Shown: positions 17,655 through 26,153 of the stretch, one piece after another
How the letters are laid out: every line of letters begins with the position of its first letter
Position numbering within the stretch: the stretch's first letter is position 1
Source of the DNA: Chryseobacterium binzhouense
Lineage (GTDB): Bacteria > Bacteroidota > Bacteroidia > Flavobacteriales > Weeksellaceae
DNA: 64,000 nt
Assembly (NCBI RefSeq): GCF_007474545.1
Contig: NZ_VKOG01000010.1
Location: forward strand, 1 to 64,000
Direction: 5' to 3'
Notes under the pieces: generated by a model
Told to the model about the DNA's origin: nothing
Seen by the model: only the letters and a program-made list of their open reading frames with translations
Database searches by the model: none
Translations under genes and position numbers: made by a program

Positions 17655-19313
17655 ATGGAAGAACAAAACAACAATATCTGGTGGCTCAACGAAGAATCTG
17701 AGCAAATGCTGAACAGAGGCTATCTTCTGAAAGGCGAAACGGTAGACGGTGCCATTGAAAGAATTACCACCGCAGCAGCAAAAAAATTATACAAACCCGA
17801 ACTGCAGCCAGCTTTCAAAGAAATGATCACGAAAGGATGGATTAGTTTTTCTTCTCCTGTTTGGGCAAACATGGGAACGCAGAGAGGTCTTCCAATCTCT
17901 TGTTTCAATGTTCATATTCCGGACAGCATCGAAGGAATTACCCACAAAATGGGTGAAGTCATCATGCAGACAAAAATCGGGGGCGGAACTTCGGGATATT
18001 TCGGGGAACTCAGAAACAGAGGAACAGCAGTTACCGACAACGGAAAATCTTCAGGAGCAGTTTCGTTTATGAAGCTTTTTGATACTGCAATGGATGTGGT
18101 TTCTCAGGGTGGCGTAAGAAGAGGTGCTTTTGCAGCATATCTTGATATTGACCACGGTGATATCGAAGAATTTTTATCCATCAAAGACATTGGAAGCCCG
18201 ATTCAGAATTTGTTTACGGGAATTTGCGTTCCGGATTACTGGATGCAGGATATGATTGACGGTGATATGGATAAGCGTAAAGTCTGGGCAAGAGTTTTGG
18301 AAAGCCGTCAGCAAAAAGGTCTTCCGTATATTTTCTTTACCGATAACGTTAACAGAAACAAACCTCAGGTTTACAAAGATCTAGGACTGACTGTTAATGC
18401 AAGTAATCTGTGCTCGGAAATCATGCTTCCGTCAACCAGAGAGGAGTCTTTTATCTGCTGTCTTTCTTCTATGAATTTGGAATTGTATGACGAATGGAAA
18501 GATACCAACGCTGTGAAGCTTGCTATTTATTTCCTTGATGCGGTTTTATCAGAATTTATTGAAAAAACGGAAGGGAATTATTATCTGCAGGGTGCAAGAA
18601 ACTTCGCCATGCGTCACAGAGCGCTTGGTTTGGGAGTTTTGGGTTATCATTCTTATCTGCAGAAAAATATGATTCCGTTTGAAAGTTTTGAAGCGACTCA
18701 GTTTAATGCAAGAGCGTTCAGACACATCAGAGAGCAGGCTGATATTGCGTCGAAAGAATTGGCAAATATTTACGGCGAGCCGGAACTTCTGAAAGGATAC
18801 GGAATGAGAAATACCACTTTAATGGCAATCGCTCCTACTACTTCGAGTTCAGCAATTTTGGGACAGACTTCTCCGGGAATTGAGCCTTTCGCATCGAATT
18901 ATTACAAAGCAGGTTTGGCAAAAGGAAACTTCATGCGTAAGAATAAATATCTTGCTAAATTATTAGAAGAAAAAGGTCTTGACAATGAAGATACATGGAG
19001 AACAATTATGCTAAATCATGGTTCTGTTCAGCATTTAAATGAATTAACAGACGAAGAAAAAGCAGTATTCAAAACGTTTAAAGAGATTTCTCCGATGGAG
19101 ATTATTTCTCAGGCTGCACAAAGACAACAATACATCGATCAGGCTCAGTCTCTGAATTTACAGATTCCGTCTACGATGCCTGTAAAAGATGTAAATTATC
19201 TCTATATTGAAGCCTGGAAGAAAGGAGTGAAAACACTATATTACCAAAGAAGCTCATCAGTTTCTAAGGAAATGATGGTAAATTTTGTAACTTGTTCGGC
19301 TTGTGAGGCTTAA
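17655..19313 (+). CDS. nrdA: Ribonucleotide reductase alpha subunit, minimal class Id type
   Basis: A 552-residue catalytic subunit, short for the family because the N-terminal ATP-cone is absent. The redox pair partner C83 (GLPISCFNV), the loop NASNLCSEI with the radical cysteine C253 and E255, and the C-terminal swinging pair C547/C550 (TCSACEA) are present. It reduces ribonucleoside diphosphates with NrdB. The compact size fits the minimal alpha subunits described for class Id. It is 1.1 kb downstream of nrdB; a terminator follows. Confidence 0.95.
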   Translation: MEEQNNNIWWLNEESEQMLNRGYLLKGETVDGAIERITTAAAKKLYKPELQPAFKEMITKGWISFSSPVWANMGTQRGLPISCFNVHIPDSIEGITHKMGEVIMQTKIGGGTSGYFGELRNRGTAVTDNGKSSGAVSFMKLFDTAMDVVSQGGVRRGAFAAYLDIDHGDIEEFLSIKDIGSPIQNLFTGICVPDYWMQDMIDGDMDKRKVWARVLESRQQKGLPYIFFTDNVNRNKPQVYKDLGLTVNASNLCSEIMLPSTREESFICCLSSMNLELYDEWKDTNAVKLAIYFLDAVLSEFIEKTEGNYYLQGARNFAMRHRALGLGVLGYHSYLQKNMIPFESFEATQFNARAFRHIREQADIASKELANIYGEPELLKGYGMRNTTLMAIAPTTSSSAILGQTSPGIEPFASNYYKAGLAKGNFMRKNKYLAKLLEEKGLDNEDTWRTIMLNHGSVQHLNELTDEEKAVFKTFKEISPMEIISQAAQRQQYIDQAQSLNLQIPSTMPVKDVNYLYIEAWKKGVKTLYYQRSSSVSKEMMVNFVTCSACEA

Positions 19314-19370
19314 TATAAGATCAAGTAAAAAGTCAAAAGAAACAAGCAAGTTTAGCTATAAACATATTTA

Positions 19371-19398
19371 AACCGCAGAATTTTTTCTGCGGTTTTTG
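19371..19398 (+). terminator. Terminator after nrdA
   Basis: AACCGCAGAA pairs with TTCTGCGGTT around a T loop, followed by TTTGTTT. Confidence 0.9.
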
Positions 19399-19421
19399 TT
19401 TAAATAGAAAGTAAAAAAAAC

Positions 19422-19452
19422 TTTACAAATTGTAAAATATTTTTTACATTTG
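19422..19452 (+). promoter_or_regulatory. Promoter of the membrane/XRE pair
   Basis: TTTA (19422-19425) and the -7 box TACATTTG (19445-19452) are about 19 bases apart. A TTACAAATTGTAA palindrome (19423-19435) overlaps the -33 part and could be the operator of the XRE protein encoded next. Confidence 0.5.
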
Positions 19453-19472
19453 TGTCATTAAAATTTTACAAT

Positions 19473-19922
19473 ATGAATACATTACCACTTTTACCTAACC
19501 GCTTCAAAACGATTGGCTGGTTTATTTTTATTCCGTCACTTATTTTTGGATTAATCTCTCTTTCAAGGTTCTTTGATTTTCAGATTTCATTTCCCGTTAT
19601 CTATAATTCAGGTTTTTTTAATCACGGAGAAACAGGTTTTATGAAAACCACAGAAGTTGATTTATTCCCCAATTTATTTGGTATTTTAATCATTATTGGC
19701 GGAATTCTTGTTGGATTTTCGAAAGAAAAAATTGAAGACGAATATATATCGAGTTTACGCCTAAAATCAGTTTTTTGGAGTCTGATCGTTACTTATACAA
19801 TAGTTCTTCTATTATTTTTAACCGTTTTTGGAATGTTATTTTTTACCTTTATGATTTTCATTATGTTTTTGCCGTTGGTTCTTTATGTTTTCAGGTTTAA
19901 TTATTTACTGATGAAAAAATGA
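19473..19922 (+). CDS. Four-helix membrane protein paired with an XRE regulator
   Basis: 149 residues from the ATG at 19473; an upstream GTG at 19452 lies inside the promoter and is unlikely. Four hydrophobic segments (about 16-35, 66-88, 99-125 and 127-147). Its stop overlaps the start of the XRE gene by ATGA, which indicates translational coupling. Such membrane-plus-Cro/CI pairs (DUF2975-like in other phyla) are widespread; I cannot assign a function. It may sense a signal at the membrane for the regulator. Confidence 0.75.
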   Translation: MNTLPLLPNRFKTIGWFIFIPSLIFGLISLSRFFDFQISFPVIYNSGFFNHGETGFMKTTEVDLFPNLFGILIIIGGILVGFSKEKIEDEYISSLRLKSVFWSLIVTYTIVLLLFLTVFGMLFFTFMIFIMFLPLVLYVFRFNYLLMKK

Positions 19923-20119
19923 AAAATACAATTAAAATCGCACGAGCCTTTAAAAATATTACTCAGGAAGATTTAGCTAAAGAGATAGGAGTTTCTAGAC
20001 AGACTATTAATGCTATGGAAGCCGGAAAGTACGTTCCTTCAACCGTTTTGGCTTTAAAAATCGCCAAATATTTTGGTAAAAAGGTTGAGGAAATTTTTGA
20101 GCTTGAAGAGAATGATTAG
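19919..20119 (+). CDS. Short XRE-family DNA-binding regulator
   Basis: A 66-residue helix-turn-helix protein consisting of the Cro/CI domain alone: ARAFKNITQEDLAKEIGVSR is helix 1 to the turn, QTINAMEAGKYVPS is the recognition part. The acidic tail FELEEND is typical of small YozG-like regulators. It is coupled to the membrane protein upstream. A palindrome in the promoter at 19423-19435 is a plausible binding site. Confidence 0.88.
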   Translation: MKNTIKIARAFKNITQEDLAKEIGVSRQTINAMEAGKYVPSTVLALKIAKYFGKKVEEIFELEEND

Positions 20120-20218
20120 TTTAAGCAGCAAAAAATTTATTAATCGTTCGTTATGAATGATGATTTTGATTTGAATGCAATTAAATAAGTGACTACGGAG
20201 AATAATAAATTATAAAAA

Positions 20219-20791
20219 ATGAAAAAAGTCATACTTGTTTTACTGATTTTGGCGGCGAATATTGTTTATTCACAGTATAAAATTTATGCTTTTGTTGGAA
20301 AGAAAATTTCTGTGGAAAGAGTAAAATCTGATGACAGCTTTTATTTGAAATATAAAAACATTTATAAGGTTGAGCAAAGTTTCAATGAAGAAATAAAAGC
20401 AGATACGATTGTTTTCAATTCTTTTACTCACATGAATCAGATTAATTATTCTATTTACGATTATGCAATTATTTATGTAGTAAAAAATGATAAAGGAGAG
20501 ATTGTTCATAAAAGAACCTATTTTACACCAATTGTTTTAAAAGAAAACGGAAAATGGTACGGATTTGAAATAAATGAAAAAAGAACTGAAAATTATTTAC
20601 CGATAAAACCACATAAATTACGGATAAAAAATAGCAGAAAAGCTGCAAAGACCATTATTCCTGAGTTTAAGAAAGAAAAGCATATTGTAGAGGCATTTTA
20701 TCCTCCTAAGTTCTTTGAATACGTTAATAAAAACACTGTAAAAGCCAGATTCCTTCAATCTGCTGAGAATTTAGTCAAACAAAAATTTTAA
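20219..20791 (+). CDS. Secreted protein of unknown function
   Basis: 190 residues, with a signal peptide of about 18 residues (MKKVILVLLILAANIVYS). The remainder is lysine- and tyrosine-rich, with beta-strand-like segments and the motif YFTPIVLKENGKWYGFEI in the middle. No family recognised. It is probably periplasmic. It lies 99 bases after the XRE gene and is followed by a hairpin, so it may be a single-gene unit. Confidence 0.65.
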   Translation: MKKVILVLLILAANIVYSQYKIYAFVGKKISVERVKSDDSFYLKYKNIYKVEQSFNEEIKADTIVFNSFTHMNQINYSIYDYAIIYVVKNDKGEIVHKRTYFTPIVLKENGKWYGFEINEKRTENYLPIKPHKLRIKNSRKAAKTIIPEFKKEKHIVEAFYPPKFFEYVNKNTVKARFLQSAENLVKQKF

Positions 20792-20801
20792 TTTAAACTT
20801 T

Positions 20802-20828
20802 CCTCAATAGATTCATATTGAGGTATTT
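20802..20828 (+). terminator. Likely terminator
   Basis: CCTCAATA pairs with TATTGAGG (six-base loop), then TATTTTA. The T-run is weak. Confidence 0.6.
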
Positions 20829-20863
20829 TAAAATCAAAATAAAAACACCGTAATGTGATTTTT

Positions 20864-20895
20864 TTTGTAGCAGAGAAAAAATATTTGTACTTTTG
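20864..20895 (+). promoter_or_regulatory. Strong Bacteroidota promoter of the T9SS protein gene
   Basis: TTTG (20864-20867), 20 bases, then TACTTTTG (20888-20895): the best consensus match in the window. Transcription should start near 20900, giving a leader of about 38 bases that is A-rich just before the ATG. Confidence 0.7.
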
Positions 20896-20937
20896 CCTTG
20901 TTGATTTTATCTCTAATTTCAATCTAAAAAAACACAA

Positions 20938-23900
20938 ATGAAAAAAACTCTCATTGCTCTTTGTGTAAGCTTATTTTCATCGGCTTACTCTCAAAATCTG
21001 AATTTCACAGATTCCAAATTCAAAAGTTTAATCTTAAGTTCCAATCCGGGCAACAGTATTGCAAAAGACGTTAACGGAAATTCTATTGCTATTGATGCAA
21101 ACGGCGATGGAGAAATTCAGCTCTCGGAAGCTCAACAAGTAAAAATATTAAAAGTACAGCTTCCCACATTTGCAAGTAACTTAGTCCCGGATAGTGTTTC
21201 TGATGCAACATTATTTGCCAATGTTGAAGAACTTTACATTTATCATGCACATTCTGTAATTCTGAATTATTTAAATAATAATTACATCAGAAAAGTAAAG
21301 TATATGCCATCAATAGACGTTAATCCAAGTATTGTTGCATTTACTTTTGATAACTGTTCCTCTTTACAAACATTGAATGATGTAATAACCTCACCTGTAA
21401 ATAGCCAATATGCCACTATTACTGCTGAAAAACTGAGCATCAAAAATTGTTCTCAACTTATCCCCAATCAGATTATTGAAGGAATACTTAAAGAACTTAC
21501 CATTGAAAACAGTCCTGTAAGTGATTTAACCATAATAGTTGATGGTGGTTTTGAAAAACTCAATGTCCCAAACTTGTCATCTTTAGTTAATATAAAATTA
21601 TCTTCTTTAGCTTATGGAAATTTTGCATCCATTCCTGTAGAAGTGGTGGCAAATGACTGTGTCAACTTACAGCAAATTACAACACAAGATATCTTGCCAT
21701 ATATATCATTACTCAACGTAAACGGATGTTCTTCTTTAAAGAAAATAAAAGGTCTTAATGCTCCGAATATTGATTTATCATCTGCAGGTTTAGTGAATCT
21801 TGAAGAATTAGACTGCGGATTTTATAACAGATATATTTACACGTCATCCTCAATGGGTTCTGTTACTTTAGGAACCGCAACTACATTAAATCTTGCAGGG
21901 CTTCCTAGTTTAAAAAAACTTGTGGCTTTTAATCAGCCTATCAGTACTGTTAATTTTTCTCCTACACCATTACTAGAAGAGATTGATATTGTAAATACGG
22001 CTCGTTTTATGCCGAATCTTAATATTAGCAATTTATCTCATCTACACACTTTAAAAGCATTTAAACCGCATGAGAATAATGATGGTTTACCTCAAAATCT
22101 TGAATTGGTAAATGCGCAAAACTGCACATCGTTGGTTAATTTAAAATTAGGCGGTAATGCAGAGTTGAAAGAATTAAACTTAAATAACTGCTCTAGCTTA
22201 GTTAATTTTTTTATAGGATACAATAATAATTTGGAGATTAGCTTTGGGGGGAATTTAAACACTTTAAATCTTCTAGGTTGCACTGCTCTTAAAGATTTTA
22301 TCATTCAGGGTACACAACTTAACACTTTAGATCTTTCGCAATGTAGTTCTTTAGAAAATTTAAGCATTGAATATTGCTCAACACTTACTAGTGCTACTAT
22401 ACCTAATAATTCATTAGCATTATCAACAGTAACATTAGTACATTGCCCATTAATCACCCAGTTTGACGTTTCCAATGCTTCAAATTTATACGGAATCGAT
22501 GTTATAAACATGTCAGGTTTAGTAAAGCTGAATCTTAGAAATGGAGCATATGAAGGTACTTACTTTTCAGGTTCCTTAAACAATAACTTATCTGTATGCA
22601 TAGACGATGTACAATTATCGGATGCACAAGCGGAATATCCAGATATATATTTCTCTACAGACTGCAGTAATTTAATTACTACAGTCTGGAACGGAACATC
22701 ATGGAGTAATGGAGCACCTACAGCAAATATAACGGCCATCATTGATGCACCTTATTCCACTATTTCAAATTCTGCATTCACCGCTAAAAACATCATTGTT
22801 AATAAGGATGCCGTATTGGAAATAACTTCTGGAAACACAATCAATGCAGGTGATGTTACAATAAAAAATGATGGAAATCTTATTCAGAGAGATGGATCGG
22901 TTTTAAATTATTCAGGAGTGTTTACCGTAAGAAAAAAGGGAACAAGCTACGTTGATCAATATGCTTTCTGGTCATCTCCTGTTATGTCTCAAAATCTAAT
23001 TAACATTTACGAAAGCGGAGGTACTCCTTCATTCATCACAGAATATAATACAGCGACTGATTATTTTGTGAATGCAGCTTCTACAACTTCTGCTTTTGCA
23101 AAAGGATATTCTATTAAAACTCCTGCAGTTTCTAATGCGGAATTCACGGGAACACCCAACAACGGCACCCAGACTTTTACTTTGTCAACGGCAGGAAACG
23201 GATACAACCTTGTAGGAAATCCTTATCCGTCAAATCTTGATTTAATAGCGTTCTACAATGCCAACTCACAAAGAATCTCAAATACGTTCTATTTCTGGGA
23301 CAACACCAGCAACAGCGTAACGGTACAGGGTGGAGCTACCACTACAAACGTAGGATATGCAACCTATAACCCTGCATCTCAAATCTGGACTCCGGCTCCG
23401 AATATTTCGGTTATTCCTACGCAAAACAGCGTAAAAATAGGACAGGGATTCATCGTAAAAGCGACTAATACAGCAGATACTTCTCTAAGTTTTAACAATG
23501 ATATGAGAACTGCAGCTCCGGCGACTTTTTACAACAAGAACAATTCATCTGCGGAAGGAAAATTCTGGTTGAGATTAAACTCTTCTTATAATACGAACAA
23601 TACATTTGCAGTAGCTTATATCAACGGAGCGTCCAACTCGTTTGATCAGTACGATTCAAAAGCAATCGGAACAGGTTCTGATGCATTTTATACATTGGCA
23701 GGCACTCAGAAACTTGTGATTCAGGGGAGAGAAAGCTTCAATATCAATGATGTGGTTCCGGTAGGTGCAAAACATTTCCAAAACGGGAACTTCACCATTT
23801 CATTGGTTCAGAAAGAAGGAATTTTCAATAACGGACAGGCGATTTATCTTCATGATAAAGTAACGGGAACTTATACTGATCTTCAGAATAATACTTACTC

Positions 23901-24198
23901 ATTTGCAGCCAACTCGGGAGATGTTTCCAGCAGATTCGAGATTGTTTACAAACTGGGCGTATTATCAACTTCAGAGGTTTCTAAAGATTCTTTTGAAGTG
24001 TACAGAAACGGAGATCACTTTGTGGTAAGAAACAACAAAAATATTGATAGTGTAATCGTTTACGATGCTTCGGGAAGACAGATTCAGACTGTTGAGGGAG
24101 GTTCTAAGGAAATCAGAATCACTCTGGATGCAAAAGGAGTGTATGTTGTAAAAGCAGTATCTGAAGGCAAAGAATACACGAAAAAAATAATTAAATAA
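20938..24198 (+). CDS. Leucine-rich-repeat surface protein with type A T9SS sorting domain
   Basis: 1086 residues. Signal peptide about 1-18 (ending SAYSQ). A calcium-loop-like DANGDGEIQLSEAQ follows at about 51-64. Residues about 90-540 are irregular leucine-rich repeats with N(C)SSL and LKELN(L)NNCSSL periodicity. At about 580-640 a WNGTSWSNGAPT module begins, shared with the protein at 1-2382 and including QYAFWSSPV. The last 80 residues (FEVYRNGDHFVVRNN, YDASGRQI, KGVYVVKAVSEGKEYTKKIIK) are a type A sorting domain, so the protein should be exported by the type IX system and anchored or released at the surface. A role in adhesion is inferred from the repeats. Confidence 0.9.
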   Translation: MKKTLIALCVSLFSSAYSQNLNFTDSKFKSLILSSNPGNSIAKDVNGNSIAIDANGDGEIQLSEAQQVKILKVQLPTFASNLVPDSVSDATLFANVEELYIYHAHSVILNYLNNNYIRKVKYMPSIDVNPSIVAFTFDNCSSLQTLNDVITSPVNSQYATITAEKLSIKNCSQLIPNQIIEGILKELTIENSPVSDLTIIVDGGFEKLNVPNLSSLVNIKLSSLAYGNFASIPVEVVANDCVNLQQITTQDILPYISLLNVNGCSSLKKIKGLNAPNIDLSSAGLVNLEELDCGFYNRYIYTSSSMGSVTLGTATTLNLAGLPSLKKLVAFNQPISTVNFSPTPLLEEIDIVNTARFMPNLNISNLSHLHTLKAFKPHENNDGLPQNLELVNAQNCTSLVNLKLGGNAELKELNLNNCSSLVNFFIGYNNNLEISFGGNLNTLNLLGCTALKDFIIQGTQLNTLDLSQCSSLENLSIEYCSTLTSATIPNNSLALSTVTLVHCPLITQFDVSNASNLYGIDVINMSGLVKLNLRNGAYEGTYFSGSLNNNLSVCIDDVQLSDAQAEYPDIYFSTDCSNLITTVWNGTSWSNGAPTANITAIIDAPYSTISNSAFTAKNIIVNKDAVLEITSGNTINAGDVTIKNDGNLIQRDGSVLNYSGVFTVRKKGTSYVDQYAFWSSPVMSQNLINIYESGGTPSFITEYNTATDYFVNAASTTSAFAKGYSIKTPAVSNAEFTGTPNNGTQTFTLSTAGNGYNLVGNPYPSNLDLIAFYNANSQRISNTFYFWDNTSNSVTVQGGATTTNVGYATYNPASQIWTPAPNISVIPTQNSVKIGQGFIVKATNTADTSLSFNNDMRTAAPATFYNKNNSSAEGKFWLRLNSSYNTNNTFAVAYINGASNSFDQYDSKAIGTGSDAFYTLAGTQKLVIQGRESFNINDVVPVGAKHFQNGNFTISLVQKEGIFNNGQAIYLHDKVTGTYTDLQNNTYSFAANSGDVSSRFEIVYKLGVLSTSEVSKDSFEVYRNGDHFVVRNNKNIDSVIVYDASGRQIQTVEGGSKEIRITLDAKGVYVVKAVSEGKEYTKKIIK
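23022..23109 (+). repeat. Copy B of the 88-bp identical inverted repeat
   Basis: Identical to bases 88-1 of the minus strand. Flanking sequence of the two genes encodes related but clearly diverged protein, so the sharp identity edge suggests recombination, not simple common descent. Confidence 0.95.
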
Positions 24199-24279
24199 GA
24201 ATGATGGACTCGCCTGACTGATTTGATTAAAAACAACAGACAGGCGATACCCTGTAACTTGAAAAATGAAAATTAAGAT

Positions 24280-24525
24280 ATGAAAAAGATATTAATAACT
24301 GCTTTGTTTGCTGTTTCCGGTTTTGCATTAGCGCAGGAACAGGAAACATCAGATAATCCTTATGTACATGAAACTCAGGATGAGGTGGCAGAAGATACTT
24401 ATCCCGGAAATCCCGGAGATCCAAATCCTGCTCCTATTGATGATTATATTCCTGCACTGTTTGCTTTAGCTGCTGCCATTGCTGTACGAGCTAAAATGAA
24501 TAGAAAAGTGAAGGAAAGCAATTAG
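24280..24525 (+). CDS. Small exported protein with a PID-CTERM-like tail
   Basis: 81 residues: signal peptide (about 1-18, ending FALAQ), an acidic linker rich in E, D, P and N, then PIDDYIPALFALAAAIAVR followed by a basic KMNRKVK end. The PID motif, hydrophobic helix and basic cluster match the three-part C-terminal sorting signal called PID-CTERM in Bacteroidota annotation. Between the two signals only about 37 residues remain, so the mature part is tiny. It lies 81 bases after the T9SS protein gene and may be co-transcribed with it; its own terminator follows. Confidence 0.7.
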   Translation: MKKILITALFAVSGFALAQEQETSDNPYVHETQDEVAEDTYPGNPGDPNPAPIDDYIPALFALAAAIAVRAKMNRKVKESN

Positions 24526-24545
24526 AAACCAACATAATCAAATGA

Positions 24546-24571
24546 AAAAACTCCCGAAAAGGGAGTTTTTT
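24546..24571 (+). terminator. Terminator after the PID-CTERM-like gene
   Basis: AAAAAACTCCC pairs with GGGAGTTTTTT around GAAAA. Confidence 0.9.
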
Positions 24572-24607
24572 ATTGTGCATTATTAGAGAAATTTAAAAGC
24601 TTATTTT

Positions 24608-24615
24608 TATATTTG
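24608..24615 (+). promoter_or_regulatory. Possible -7 box for the DUF72 gene
   Basis: TATATTTG fits TAnnTTTG, 29 bases before the ATG at 24644; no clear -33 element. Confidence 0.4.
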
Positions 24616-24643
24616 TTTTAGACTAATCATCAAAATTTATACA

Positions 24644-25534
24644 ATGAAATTCGGACAAGTTGAAGATCCTTCTCAAATAGATTTTACCCTGCCAAAAGAT
24701 CATTCACGAACCAAAGCAATTCTTAAGCAAAATAAAAAAGGGCTTGAAAACATATCAATTGGCTGCGCAAAGTGGAATAAAACTGACCTCAAAGGCTTTT
24801 ATCCGAAAGGAACAAAAGATGAACTTACTTACTATGCAAAGCAATTCAATTCTATCGAATTAAATGCTACATTCTACGGAATGCCGACTCCTGAACAGGT
24901 GCAGACATGGAAAGAAAAAACGCCTCCGAATTTTAAGTTTTTTCCTAAAATTACCAATACCGTTTCGCACTTTAGAAGACTTCTGAATGTTGATGATGTA
25001 GTAACACAATTTGCAACTGCTGTTTTAAATTTTGATGAAAAACTGGGAATGGTTTTTCTACAGCTGCATGATAATTTTAAACCAAAAGATTATGAAAGAC
25101 TGGAGCAATTTGTCAACAAATGGCCAAAAGAAGTTCCTTTAGCTATCGAACTCAGAAATACAGAATGGTTTACAGATGAAGAAATTTTAGACAAAACCTG
25201 TCAGCTTTTTGAAGAAAACCAAATTACCAATATCATTGTAGATACAGCAGGAAGACGGGATATGCTTCATATGAGACTGACGACGCCCAATGCTTTTGTA
25301 AGATACGTTGGAGCCAATCACGAAAGTGATTACGAAAGATTAGATGACTGGCTGAATCATCTTACACAATGGAAAAAAGAAGGATTGCAGAATTTATATT
25401 TTTTTGTACATCAAAATGTAGAAAAAGCATCACCGCTTTTATCGGCATATTTTATCGAAAAAATCAACAAAGAATGGAAAACTGATCTTCCTATTCCAAG
25501 GATGGCACAAGATAATCCACCATCTTTATTTTAG
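24644..25534 (+). CDS. DUF72 (YecE-like) protein
   Basis: 296 residues, with the family hallmarks ISIGCAKWN at the start of the barrel, FNSIELNATFYGMP, FKFFPKITNTVSH and FFVHQNVEKASPLL. The family has a TIM-barrel fold related to endonuclease IV; its biochemical role is not established. The first 40 residues are an extension before the barrel. It is a single gene with a convergent neighbour one base away. Confidence 0.88.
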   Translation: MKFGQVEDPSQIDFTLPKDHSRTKAILKQNKKGLENISIGCAKWNKTDLKGFYPKGTKDELTYYAKQFNSIELNATFYGMPTPEQVQTWKEKTPPNFKFFPKITNTVSHFRRLLNVDDVVTQFATAVLNFDEKLGMVFLQLHDNFKPKDYERLEQFVNKWPKEVPLAIELRNTEWFTDEEILDKTCQLFEENQITNIIVDTAGRRDMLHMRLTTPNAFVRYVGANHESDYERLDDWLNHLTQWKKEGLQNLYFFVHQNVEKASPLLSAYFIEKINKEWKTDLPIPRMAQDNPPSLF

Positions 25535-25535
25535 G

Positions 25536-26126
25536 TTAGTTTCTTTTCATTAATAATCCCAGATTCAAAAAAATCAGAAGAAAACAGAGGGTTACCCAAA
25601 TTCCAAGCTGCATATTTTCATAATTATGGGCTTCAACTTCTTTCCTGGCTATAGTTGATAGCTTTTCACTCTGATTTATGTAGTTCTGAACCTCAACAAT
25701 CTGATCCATGTTCTTATTGGGTAAGGCATGCTGTGAAAAATAAACAAGATTTTTTCTTCCCAGAAAACCTGCAACCCAGTATTCATCAGATTTATTCATT
25801 TTCAGATACTCAATTCTATAAAATTCGGGACGAATTTTTCCAATATGCTTGGTTTCTATAGGCAAATTCTGATCAAGATTATTAAGGTTGATAACATAAA
25901 AATCCAATGTCTGAGGAAGTTTATTGATCATCTGCAAAGAAACAGAATCATTTACAATACTGACAGCTGATTTTTTCACAAACCAATAACTAAAAATTGA
26001 TATGGAAAAAATAACAGACGCAAATCTGAAAATTTTTGCATACTGACCTAAAGCCCCCTTTTTAACTTTAGCTAAAAAAAGTGAAAAAATAAGTGACAGA
26101 AAAATGACAAAAATGATAAATCCCAT
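25536..26126 (-). CDS. Membrane protein of unknown function
   Basis: 196 residues. Hydrophobic segments at about 1-20, 31-50 and 172-192 bracket a polar domain (about 55-165) that should lie outside the cytoplasm; the domain contains YWVAGFLGRKNLVYFSQ. The C-terminal LLMKRN is typical of a membrane-anchored end. No family recognised. Stop codons of this gene and the DUF72 gene are adjacent on opposite strands. Confidence 0.7.
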   Translation of the reverse strand: MGFIIFVIFLSLIFSLFLAKVKKGALGQYAKIFRFASVIFSISIFSYWFVKKSAVSIVNDSVSLQMINKLPQTLDFYVINLNNLDQNLPIETKHIGKIRPEFYRIEYLKMNKSDEYWVAGFLGRKNLVYFSQHALPNKNMDQIVEVQNYINQSEKLSTIARKEVEAHNYENMQLGIWVTLCFLLIFLNLGLLMKRN

Positions 26127-26153
26127 TTGGCAAAGATAAACAATAGCAAGCTT

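Noticed and set aside
19473-20119. Toxin-antitoxin pair
   Set aside because: The membrane protein has four helices and no toxin-like domain; membrane-plus-XRE pairs are usually regulatory.
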